Shown piece after piece: positions 8,100 through 17,049 of a DNA stretch of 19,788 nucleotides (positions are counted from its first letter, which is position 1; each line of letters opens with the position of its first letter). Under the pieces are notes generated by a model that had not been told where the DNA came from, ran no database searches, and was given only the letters and a program-made list of their open reading frames with translations. A program made the translations under genes and the position numbers. Location: the NCBI RefSeq assembly GCF_004359215.1, contig NC_090610.1, positions 7,361,698 to 7,381,485 on the forward strand, written 5' to 3'. Source of the stretch: Bremia lactucae (Eukaryota; Oomycota; Peronosporomycetes; Peronosporales; Peronosporaceae).

Positions 8100-8585
8100 T
8101 TCAATGGGGTGTTCCGTTACATAAACATTACTTCCTATAAGAGGAGAGGAAACAAATAAAGAAGTCAAAATTATTATCTTTTATTAATAATTTGACTTAA
8201 TAGTTCCAATAACTTCATAATTGGTAATATTGACGCAATAAGACATTTGTAACGGGATGTATCGTGACATGAAATCAACACTTAAAGGTTGTTAATTAAT
8301 ATAATATTTGAAAGGTAGATAAAATATTTGGAGAAAATTACTTTGCATGGTTATAGTCTAAAAGCTTATCCGGTGGTAGATATAGACCATTATATCAACT
8401 TTCTCCGCGGTCCAGTCAGCGCTGGACGCGCGCAAAGAGAATGACAGATAAGACTTTATTACATGTTTTGTATTACTTTATAATCAAATTAGTATTAAGT
8501 AGATAGACAAGAAGAGCTTAGTTATACAATACAGTTTTTAATTAACCCTCTTTAAAGCAAGTGTTTCAAAGAGTCTTCATCTGCA
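8100..8585 (+). repeat. LTR of gypsy element, copy 1
   Basis: AT-rich sequence matching the inverted remnants at 1-349 and 15085-15245. It begins with a degenerate palindrome (8100-8121, ...GGGGTGTTCCGTTACA), and a second copy of the same palindrome lies at 8248-8269. The right end is estimated, because homology to the first remnant runs to about 8582 before the gag leader. The orientation is that of a 5' LTR for the gag that follows. Confidence 0.7.
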
Positions 8586-8620
8586 CGCACTAGTGTACGT
8601 AAAGTGACGTGAGGCACCAC

Positions 8621-10700
8621 TCGCACTGTGGCAGTGCGAAGTGGACTTGTACTGAAGCAGTACAAGTCAGTAGTGCCCCGTTTCACCTGGTGGCACTTTG
8701 TTGTCCGTCCAAGGACCAAATTTCCATCATCGAACATGGACATGTTAGATGATAATGGAAATACGTATCACGTTTCGCGTGATAGCTACTCCTTTCTAAG
8801 TGACATAGAAAGGAGTGTGGTCGAACGAATGAGTTCGACCGTAGGGAGCGATGCTACTTGGTCATGCTGTCCAACTTGGACAGAAATGCCCTTCATTCAG
8901 CCATTGGCTAGTGCATACAACATGAACTTGACGAGTCGAAGGAGAAGGTAGCCTTGCTGAATCAGCAAGGCTCTCAACAGGCAGAACTGTTGAGGTTACA
9001 ACAGGTACAGACCCCTGTACCCGGGATGACGCACACGCGTCGTCCCGAAACTCTAAAGATTGACATCTCAAAATATAGGGGAGTCGAAGAAGACTCCCTC
9101 TTAAGATGGAATGTCGAGTTGAACGATGCCATAAGGGCTCGTCACATCGTCGACGAGCAAATGCAAGTCGCATTTGCTCAGTCAAACTTGGCAGGTTGTG
9201 CCAAAACTTGGGCACTAGGCCTTAAGTTGCGCGAACCATATGTCTTTGGGTCGCTAGAGGCTTTTGAAGCCAGGCTCAAACAGACGTTTGAACCGCCTAG
9301 GGTTGAGTTCGGAGCTCGATCAGAGCTTCTGAAACTGAAGCAAGACAAGCGTGATGTTTACGCTTATGCCCAGCATATACGACTTTTAGCGAGTTGTATC
9401 ACGAACAACTTAGTTCATGAACAAACGTTGACTACGGTGTTCATGCAAGGTCTTACGGATGGTGCCGTCAAGACCCACCTGTTCCGCTTGGAACTGGAAA
9501 CGCTTGAAGAAGCAATATCCGTTGCGGAACAGGATGACTTAAGCTTGAGATAGGCTCAAGCTAGTTCGTCATCATATCGTCCTCCAAGACGACCCCAACT
9601 GGGAGGTCCAGAACCTATGGACCTCTCTTATTTCGAAAGCGAGAAACCTCGCTTTTCGAACAACAAGCGATTGCAGAAATGCAATCGCTGTCAAAGTTAG
9701 AACACTACGCTCATGAGTGTAGTGCTCCGCGCCGAGTACCGAGAGGTACTGAACTGAATTATAGACCGAATACCAAAAAGAACAACGGTCGCGGGTCCGA
9801 CGTTGTTGCGAAATCACAACAGCGAGGCGGATCGCCAAAAAACGGTCGGTCAGTTGGGGCGCAACGCCCTACTGATCCAGCAACCTCAAGAGAATTTGCA
9901 AATCTCTTGACTAAAGTTGCTCCAGACACACAATCATTATATGTCTCTGCACCTGGTGATGAAGTATCCCTCATCACCTTGAAGTTAAAGGTGGCAAATG
10001 ATTTGTCACTTAGAGCCCTAGTGGACTGTGAAACGTCGAATAACTTCGTTTTTCGCGAGTCCCTAGAGGGTCGTAGGCTCAAATATGTTGAGCGCGAGGG
10101 TGACGGTGCATTTAACGACAGGCGCATCGATAACAGTGATGAAACGCGCAGTGAAATTTCACTACACGTTAAAAGATTTACAGTATGATGATGATTTCAT
10201 CGTACTGGATTTGGATGGCAAATTTGATATCATCCTAGATCTACCTTGCTCGGAAAATATGAGCCAAGAATCAGCTGGCAGCATCGATCCGTAAAAATGC
10301 CCACCATTTGTTCATCAGATGGCCATCTGATGAACGTCATGGGGCGTCCACAAGCGTGTGGATGTACTACGAGTGAGTGCGATGGCCTCACTTGTGGTAC
10401 GGTCGTTAGTACGACTGCACAAGATCACAGTGTGATGACTAATCACACTGTGGAGTAAGCTGCCGGCGGCTGTGCGAATGCACAGGCAGTGCCGACGTTC
10501 CACCACTCGAATAACTCGAGTGGATCGAGACATAAATGCACGCCTAGCGGGCGACATTCAAGAAAGATACCGGTTGCCCAGAAGGGACAACACGATAATC
10601 TTAGGTCGATTAGAGAGTCGACCGTAGAGGAATCGACTGTGATAGCGCAATCACGTTGAGGGAATAACTCCCCACGTACTTGAGGAGAAAGCTTCTCAAA
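8621..10700 (+). repeat. Dense array of short inverted repeats within gag-protease
   Basis: About fifty perfect or one-wobble stem-loops can be marked by eye. Examples (arm/arm): 8621-8628/8632-8639; 8644-8654/8658-8668 (11 bp, loop 3); 8819-8826/8833-8840; 8950-8959/8963-8972 (10 bp, loop 3); 8973-8980/8987-8994; the GAGCAAATGC arm near 9157 (10 bp, loop 5); the AGCGATTGCA arm near 9666 (10 bp, loop 4); the TTCGAAAGCGAG arm near 9632 (12 bp, one bulge); the AGTGAAATTTCACT palindrome near 10150; a 26-bp perfect palindrome at 10310-10335; and the CACAGTGTGA arm near 10427 (10 bp, loop 7). Several near-perfect arms differ only by a G.T wobble. The same array is present in copy 2. Confidence 0.85.
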
Positions 10701-10701
10701 T
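8736..10701 (+). pseudogene. Ty3/gypsy gag-protease, broken, copy 1
   Basis: Gag of an oomycete gypsy element. The N-terminus (8736-8938) is in one frame, then a shift near 8938 leads to the main gag frame ending in TAG at 9551-9553. That frame holds a retrotransposon gag domain with blocks TRRPETLKIDISKYRG, LAGCAKTWALGL, LKQTFEPPR and FMQGLTDGAVKTHLF. After the stop comes PMDLSYFESEKPRF and a CxxC...HxxxxC zinc knuckle broken by a one-base loss near 9690. A protease region follows with VDCETSNNF (Asp codon 10024-10026; D-S/T-G expected) and YDDDFIVLDLDGKFDIIL (about 10180-10235), again across frameshifts, and then the Cys-rich protease-RT linker (10270-10460). The element is dead but lightly decayed. 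Its sequence is crowded with short hairpins. Confidence 0.85.
10310..10335. repeat. 26-bp perfect palindrome in the protease-RT linker
   Basis: The half-site GTTCATCAGATGG is followed directly by its reverse complement, with no loop. It recurs at 13514-13539 in the duplicate block. A partly decayed form (TCATCAGATGACCATCTGAT) lies at 19602-19621 in another copy of the linker. Confidence 0.9.
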
Positions 10702-10702
10702 N
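10702..10702. other. Single N at an assembly join
   Basis: The only ambiguous base in the window falls exactly between the two 3,203-bp copies. It most likely marks a scaffold join between overlapping contigs, so one copy is probably redundant. Confidence 0.85.
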
Positions 10703-10974
10703 TCAGTATCGAGACAATGAGCAAAGCATGGAGAGCACGCACCTCCATAGCGGCAATTTCCGAATTCTGAGAATCGTTTGCATAGCTCGGTCTTATACAG
10801 CGACGATTTTGTGCCATTCTTCGGGCTGTTCTCCTCATTCATGAAGGAAACAATGCCCATATCCTCAGGAGGAAGCGCATAGCCATCGGGGCCAGCAGAG
10901 CCATCAACCTTTAAAAAGCTGGGGTCCTTTGGCATTGGGTAATAGCTGAGGTGGTCCATTGATGATAGTAGCAT
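10703..10974 (-). pseudogene. Partial second copy of the CCCH gene 5' end
   Basis: Repeats the first exon of the CCCH gene (start 10974, exon end 10743) and the first part of its intron, then stops at the N. It differs by two bases: one silent, and one changing Ser73 to Asn in finger 1 (10757). It lacks the second finger and everything after it. It is probably the same gene read from the other haplotype or contig, not a real extra copy. Confidence 0.85.
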
Positions 10975-11303
10975 GACGACTAAAATTAGGGAGCGGAGCT
11001 TAATAAAAAGGTCTCGGTCGGAGGGGTCGCAAGAGGCTGGACTATGCAATCCTCCTCAAAATATAGTAAGTTTAACTTGCTAATGAGGGGGCACTGGCTT
11101 CTCTGTGGCGGTGGCCCCTAAACCAGTCAGGGTCTCGAAAAGTTCGCACGATGAAAACTAATACCTCTTCGGCGACATGGGGCGCTGAAGTAGCGGGAAG
11201 AGGTGCAGTTTCTGGCATTTGAATTTCCAGAACCAATAAATCAGCTGTTAAAAATGATGTCGCCTAGCCGAGGTCTTAATATCATCTGCATTCTTAACGT
11301 TAC

Positions 11304-11789
11304 TTCAATGGGGTGTTCCGTTACATAAACATTACTTCCTATAAGAGGAGAGGAAACAAATAAAGAAGTCAAAATTATTATCTTTTATTAATAATTTGAC
11401 TTAATAGTTCCAATAACTTCATAATTGGTAATATTGACGCAATAAGACATTTGTAACGGGATGTATCGTGACATGAAATCAACACTTAAAGGTTGTTAAT
11501 TAATATAATATTTGAAAGGTAGATAAAATATTTGGAGAAAATTACTTTGCATGGTTATAGTCTAAAAGCTTATCCGGTGGTAGATATAGACCATTATATC
11601 AACTTTCTCCGCGGTCCAGTCAGCGCTGGACGCGCGCAAAGAGAATGACAGATAAGACTTTATTACATGTTTTGTATTACTTTATAATCAAATTAGTATT
11701 AAGTAGATAGACAAGAAGAGCTTAGTTATACAATACAGTTTTTAATTAACCCTCTTTAAAGCAAGTGTTTCAAAGAGTCTTCATCTGCA
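11304..11789 (+). repeat. LTR of gypsy element, copy 2
   Basis: Same sequence as 8100-8585, offset by 3,204. No difference between the two LTR copies was seen by eye. They are copies within the repeated block, not the two LTRs of one element: each is followed by the same gag. Confidence 0.8.
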
Positions 11790-11939
11790 CGCACTAGTGT
11801 ACGTAAAGTGACGTGAGGCACCACTCGCACTGTGGCAGTGCGAAGTGGACTTGTACTGAAGCAGTACAAGTCAGTAGTGCCCCGTTTCACCTGGTGGCAC
11901 TTTGTTGTCCGTCCAAGGACCAAATTTCCATCATCGAAC

Positions 11940-14225
11940 ATGGACATGTTAGATGATAATGGAAATACGTATCACGTTTCGCGTGATAGCTACTCCTTTC
12001 TAAGTGACATAGAAAGGAGTGTGGTCGAACGAATGAGTTCGACCGTAGGGAGCGATGCTACTTGGTCATGCTGTCCAACTTGGACAGAAATGCCCTTCAT
12101 TCAGCCATTGGCTAGTGCATACAACATGAACTTGACGAGACGAAGGAGAAGGTAGCCTTGCTGAATCAGCAAGGCTCTCAACAGGCAGAACTGTTGAGGT
12201 TACAACAGGTACAGACCCCTGTACCCGGGATGACGCACACGCGTCGTCCCGAAACTCTAAAGATTGACATCTCAAAATATAGGGGAGTCGAAGAAGACTC
12301 CCTCTTAAGATGGAATGTCGAGTTGAACGATGCCATAAGGGCTCGTCACATCGTCGACGAGCAAATGCAAGTCGCATTTGCTCAGTCAAACTTGGCAGGT
12401 TGTGCCAAAACTTGGGCACTAGGCCTTAAGTTGCGCGAACCATATGTCTTTGGGTCGCTAGAGGCTTTTGAAGCCAGGCTCAAACAGACGTTTGAACCGC
12501 CTAGGGTTGAGTTCGGAGCTCGATCAGAGCTTCTGAAACTGAAGCAAGACAAGCGTGATGTTTACGCTTATGCCCAGCATATACGACTTTTAGCGAGTTG
12601 TATCACGAACAACTTAGTTCATGAACAAACGTTGACTACGGCGTTCATGCAAGGTCTTACGGATGGTGCCGTCAAGACCCACCTGTTCCGCTTGGAACTG
12701 GAAACGCTTGAAGAAGCAATATCCGTTGCGGAACAGGATGACTTAAGCTTGAGATAGGCTCAAGCTAGTTCGTCATCATATCGTCCTCCAAGACGACCCC
12801 AACTGGGAGGTCCAGAACCTATGGACCTCTCTTATTTCGAAAGCGAGAAACCTCGCTTTTCGAACAACAAGCGATTGCAGAAATGCAATCGCTGTCAAAG
12901 TTAGAACACTACGCTCATGAGTGTAGTGCTCCGCGCCGAGTACCGAGAGGTACTGAACTGAATTATAGACCGAATACCAAAAAGAACAACGGTCGCGGGT
13001 CCGACGTTGTTGCGAAATCACAACAGCGAGGCGGATCGCCAAAAAACGGTCGGTCAGTTGGGGCGCAACGCCCTACTGATCCAGCAACCTCAAGAGAATT
13101 TGCAAATCTCTTGACTAAAGTTGCTCCAGACACACAATCATTATATGTCTCTGCACCTGGTGATGAAGTATCCCTCATCACCTTGAAGTTAAAGGTGGCA
13201 AATGATTTGTCACTTAGAGCCCTAGTGGACTGTGAAACGTCGAATAACTTCGTTTTTCGCGAGTCCCTAGAGGGTCGTAGGCTCAAATATGTTGAGCGCG
13301 AGGGTGACGGTGCATTTAACGACAGGCGCATCGATAACAGTGATGAAACGCGCAGTGAAATTTCACTACACGTTAAAAGATTTACAGTATGATGATGATT
13401 TCATCGTACTGGATTTGGATGGCAAATTTGATATCATCCTAGATCGACCTTGCTCGGAAAATATGAGCCAAGAATCAGCTGGCAGCATCGATCCGTAAAA
13501 ATGCCCACCATTTGTTCATCAGATGGCCATCTGATGAACGTCATGGGGCGTCCACAAGCGTGTGGATGTACTACGAGTGAGTGCGATGGCCTCACTTGTG
13601 GTACGGTCGTTAGTACGACTGCACAAGATCACAGTGTGATGACTAATCACACTGTGGAGTAAGCTGCCGGCGGCTGTGCGAATGCACAGGCAGTGCCGAC
13701 GTTCCACCACTCGAATAACTCGAGTGGATCGAGACATAAATGCACGCCTAGCGGGCGACATTCAAGAAAGATACCGGTTGCCCAGAAGGGACAACACGAT
13801 AATCTTAGGTCGATTAGAGAGTCGACCGTAGAGGAATCGACTGTGATAGCGCAATCACGTTGAGGGAATAACTCCCCACGTACTTGAGGAGAAAGCTTCT
13901 CAAATAGTTATCGCTTCAGTGCCTAGACTTCAGCATCCCGAGGGATTAATCCCTTAGCAGCCTGTGGAAAAGGGATCCCTGGAAGAAACATTGAATGTCT
14001 TGGTTAAAGACGGATCAGGAGTCAGGTGCTTATACTCTTGATCTGTATGCGCCTGCCTCCGCAGTTAACTTCGGGGATAACTCAATTGCCAACCCTAGAA
14101 CCTAAACGGTTCTTGTGAGATATGCATAGTGGTAGAATCAAGCAGATCTGCGTACTCGTCACAGAGGACGAATACGTAACCGATATTCGGTCAGCGAGAT
14201 TTTTGCAGATAACCAACGGGTTCTC
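11940..14225 (+). pseudogene. Ty3/gypsy gag-protease-linker, broken, copy 2 with extension
   Basis: Repeats the gag-protease of copy 1 with the same frameshifts and stops (gag stop at 12755-12757; the protease Asp triad is again D-C-E). Past 13905 it continues with sequence absent from copy 1: hairpin-rich linker, the AVNFGDN-like block near 14060, and a frame at 14122-14220 reading KQICVLVTEDEYVTDIRSA, which in related oomycete elements lies just before the reverse transcriptase. RT itself is missing, and at about 14225 the sequence switches to another element. The extension shares its layout with 19060-19440, another copy of this part. Confidence 0.78.
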
Positions 14226-14289
14226 AGGAGCTCATCGATGGACGAAGTGTCCTCAATATGAAGACTCAGATGTCTTAAGATGCGGTTGC

Positions 14290-14552
14290 GCAGCCACAGC
14301 GAGATCTCTACGATCGATTCTCCATTTGGCCCATCGAGACAGGCCCTTTTCAGAAAGGTGCCATCGACGATGGAAGAGGCAATTCAAATTGCCTTAGTTG
14401 AGGAGCATTTTTACAACAGTGCCTCGGCGACAGCTTGGTATAAGCCGTCGGCCGAGAGGACAGATGCCATCCCATGGAGTTGGGCAATGCAGACGTTGTC
14501 TGTTTTAAATGCGGCAAGCGCATCAATCAGCACGCGCTTGGACGGGCCTTAA
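14290..14552 (+). pseudogene. Gag C-terminus of a second gypsy family
   Basis: The reading frame contains RQALFRKVPSTMEEAIQIAL and YNSASATAWYKPS. After a one-base shift near 14473 it continues as MELGNADVVCFKCGKR, the first half of a CCHC zinc knuckle. This is a different gag from the one at 8736: the knuckle and flanks do not match. It is truncated on both sides. Its 3' flank (14561-14744) looks like untranslated retroelement sequence leading to the LTR. Confidence 0.65.
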
Positions 14553-14744
14553 TCAAAATGTCCGCGAGCATAACTGAAGTCTCGCAAATGTCGACCTTGA
14601 CATCACCCCGCTTATCGTCAGTGAGTGACTATAGTTAAATTTCAAAAGGTAAAACCCCCTGAGACCCTTAGCTGCCAGACTAGCCAGTCTACGTATGTTT
14701 TTATAAGGCTTTGACGGCTACACTGCTATATGCAGGGGCGTAAG

Positions 14745-15060
14745 TGTAACGGGCACCTTTTGCAAGTACTGACAACAGTACTAGTCAACCTACACTGATT
14801 ACAGTGAAGGTTGGGAGCCACGATTACTTCACGTACACGACTTGCAAAGGAATGTTCTAAGTAGTTAACAAGTCTTAGCTACTAAGGGCTAGTTTTAAGG
14901 CTTTAGAATAGGTAAAAAGTATAATTATATTGATAGTAAGTTCTTTTATAATGATCTTTATTTACTGGCTTTAATACATTAATAACCAACGTTGCAATTC
15001 GCCTCCTCGCGCACCGCCTAATCGTGTCTTATAACGATTGGCGGGTTTGATTTAAACTTA
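14745..15060 (+). repeat. Probable LTR of a second gypsy family
   Basis: Starts TGTAACGGGCACC right after a purine-rich GCAGGGGCGTAAG, which would serve as a polypurine tract. It carries several hairpins, such as CAACCT...AGGTTG-type arms at about 14778-14814 and a CCGCC...GGCGG stem at about 15022-15050. The right end is set only by the switch to an inverted LTR piece near 15085. It probably belongs with the gag fragment at 14290. Confidence 0.5.
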
Positions 15061-15084
15061 AATCAACTAATCAGTAGAATTAAT

Positions 15085-15245
15085 TTCTTATTGCGTCGAT
15101 ATAACTAAATCTGGTAATATTGAAACTATTAAGTCAGAATAATTGAAAGATAATAACACTTCTTCCTTTATTTCCACTCATAGGAAATAAAATTTATTAT
15201 TCCTCTTAAGTGGAAATAATATTATGTAAGGGACACTCCGTTACA
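15085..15245 (-). repeat. Inverted LTR fragment of the first gypsy family
   Basis: On the minus strand this matches the first about 150 bp of the LTR at 8100-8250, beginning with the terminal palindrome at 15225-15245 (TGTAACGG...CCTTACA). It stops where the second palindrome of the LTR would begin. A hairpin with arms TTATTTCCACT/AAGTGGAAATAA spans about 15169-15217. Confidence 0.65.
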
Positions 15246-15376
15246 TACCCCCTAAACAACAGTCACTTTGATGACTGATGAAAAGTGACAGAAAGTGCCA
15301 TAATGTCTCTCTGTAAATTAGCAATTGTTAATTTTATTTTAATCCCAACTTATAACTGAGCATAATTTCGAAACCC

Positions 15377-17045
15377 GTGGGCGTCGGCTGTGGCCGCAAT
15401 GCTAGCAGCTGCACGGCTCAGTGCAGCGATGCAAATGTTTCAGTAGACGATAACGTGTCTACTGTGGGAAGTGCTTCACCTCCTACTTCAATTGGAGGTG
15501 ACTGGTACAAGTCACCTGCTACTCCCATTGTAGGTAACTGGCACGAGTCGGCGTCATCGCGGCAACTGTTAAGGCCTCCGGTTCCGCCGAAGTCACGTCC
15601 ATTAAACCTACGGATTCTAACGTAACAACCAAAGCGGTGATGACGAAGTATTTTCCCTCGTCAGACCCTTTCGGTGCGGAGCCATGTTGTTATGACTCCA
15701 TGGACGATGATAACTCTGGTGATGTCAGAACGCATCACCAAGGACGAAGGGATTGTAAATGTCACTTCGGTAAGCATACTACTGGTGGTGCTAGTATGCA
15801 TCACCAGGGACGGAGTGGCTCTAAGTATCACTCCGAGAGTAATGTTGGCGTAAACGCTAACATAAACCAACGGGAGAGGGACCGCGAGGCTTTGGAGGTT
15901 CTCTCCTGAAAAGAAGCCCAGGTTGCCCTACAAGGGCAACTTAACTCATTGGTCTGGAATGACAAGCGATCGCTGCCAAATTCCGTTATTCGGCTCATCT
16001 GGGCTTCACAAGCCTGGTGAAAACGAATTCGAATTCTTCATCGATGACTTTTTCCGACATCGATGTAACACATGTAAGCGGGCAAAGGGTGTCACTCTTT
16101 TGTTCCAAGCTTGGGAAGCATTTGTACAGAATGTGCAAAGCATACGCAGCGAGGCCCGGCTCTCTGGACCGTTGTCCAGAGAGCAGGGTCACCTTGCCTC
16201 TCGTGGGGGGGGGGCATGCTGTTTTAAGGGTGCAGACCATGCCCCTACTGCCTTAATGATCCTCACTGGAAGACGCTTAACTCTTGTGAGATGCGCGAAG
16301 GGATTGAGAACCTCCAATCATTTTACGAGCGCGGGAAGCGGTTACTCTCAAATGAACCCATTGTGGATAAGGTCTCGTCGTACTGTCGTACGAGACCCGG
16401 TGCGTCCATCATTAGTTGAAAACGAGCATGCGAGGGTAGATACCCTCGCCAACGAACGAGGTAACTCGTTCAAACCACCTTCATCCCATGGTGGTTCAAG
16501 AAGCGATCAACAAGGAAACGCTAAAGGATGTGGACGAGGAGGAAAAATGGAATTCGCCTTATTTGCTGAACTCTAGTCATCACCGTGACTTGAATCACGT
16601 CATCCAGTATTTGCGGGAGGACGTTGACCACGAACGATCCCGTCGTCGCAAATTAGCGATGACGCTCGGCAGTGTTTATTGTGACCAGTTGCAAAGCAAG
16701 CCAGGTTGCGGTTGATCACTGGCGAACGAACGGACACAACAGTCCCTTCAAAACGAGCTGGCGATAGCTCGTCAAAATATTTGATTTTTGAAGATGCAGT
16801 GGAAAGTCTGGCACTTGAGAATTCTGTCCCGAGACTATCATGCTTTGGAACCAACAGGCTTTGGCGTATGCCTTAGACCGTGACGGTTTCAATTGGAATC
16901 GGAAGAAGCCTCGTACTTATGGTACGAGCGGAGATGCCCGACATACAACGTAGGATGCGTACGCATCCTACGAGGCAGCTCGATCGTGAACGCATTGCCT
17001 TAGCGGTGCAGTACATGAACCGGGCCGATATGATTGGGCAGTAAT
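15377..17045 (+). pseudogene. Long broken ORF region, Cys-rich protein not recognised
   Basis: Coding-like sequence continues through at least six frame changes or stops. Visible parts, in order: a Ser/Thr-rich start with LLRPPVPPKSRP (to 15625); KYFPSSDPFGAEPCCYDSMDD and two HHQGR repeats (15637-15909); LPYKGNLTHWSG...GLHKPGENEFEFFIDDFF and CNTC (15915-16085); in another frame CTEC, CRPCPYC and ENLQSFYERGKRLL (about 16110-16350); a charged, coiled-coil-like stretch DVDHERSRRRKLAM...ANERTQQSLQNEL (16610-16770); and RQLDRERIALAVQYMNRADMIGQ before a stop at about 17045. The paired cysteines suggest a zinc-binding domain. It lies among retroelements and shares their hairpin density, so it is probably a retroelement-encoded protein of an unfamiliar family. 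I do not know its function. Confidence 0.5.
16949..16972. repeat. 24-bp perfect palindrome
   Basis: CGTAGGATGCGT is followed directly by its reverse complement. Like the palindrome at 10310 it lies within coding-like retroelement sequence and has no loop. Confidence 0.9.
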
Positions 17046-17049
17046 TAAT

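Larger units (their letters stand above)
7499..10701. repeat. 3,203-bp repeated block, copy 1
   Basis: This block recurs at 10703-13905 with a constant offset of 3,204. By eye I find only five differences: 7553 C/T, 7594 A/C, 8936 T/A, 9438 T/C and 10242 T/G. It spans the 5' part of the CCCH gene from inside its intron, the LTR, gag, and protease. Its last base is the base before the single N at 10702. This is the pattern of the end of one contig overlapping the start of the next. Confidence 0.95.
10703..13905. repeat. 3,203-bp repeated block, copy 2
   Basis: Near-identical to 7499-10701. It starts abruptly inside the CCCH-gene intron, directly after the N, and after 13905 runs into new retroelement sequence that continues the same element. 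Copy 2 is thus the natural left part of the element continuing to about 14225, while copy 1 is joined to the complete CCCH gene. A single merged locus (CCCH gene, then LTR, gag, protease, linker) explains both. Confidence 0.95.

Noticed and set aside
8621..10700. CRISPR-like or tandem repeat array
   Set aside because: The hairpins do not share a repeat sequence and have no spacers; they lie within gag and protease coding sequence.
7499..13905. A genuine tandem duplication of CCCH gene start plus retroelement
   Set aside because: Possible, but the lone N exactly at the junction and the haplotype-like difference rate make an unmerged contig overlap the simpler explanation.
14100..14225. A host gene in the 14122 frame
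   Set aside because: Its sequence and neighbours match the pre-RT linker of the gypsy element, also present at 19330-19430.
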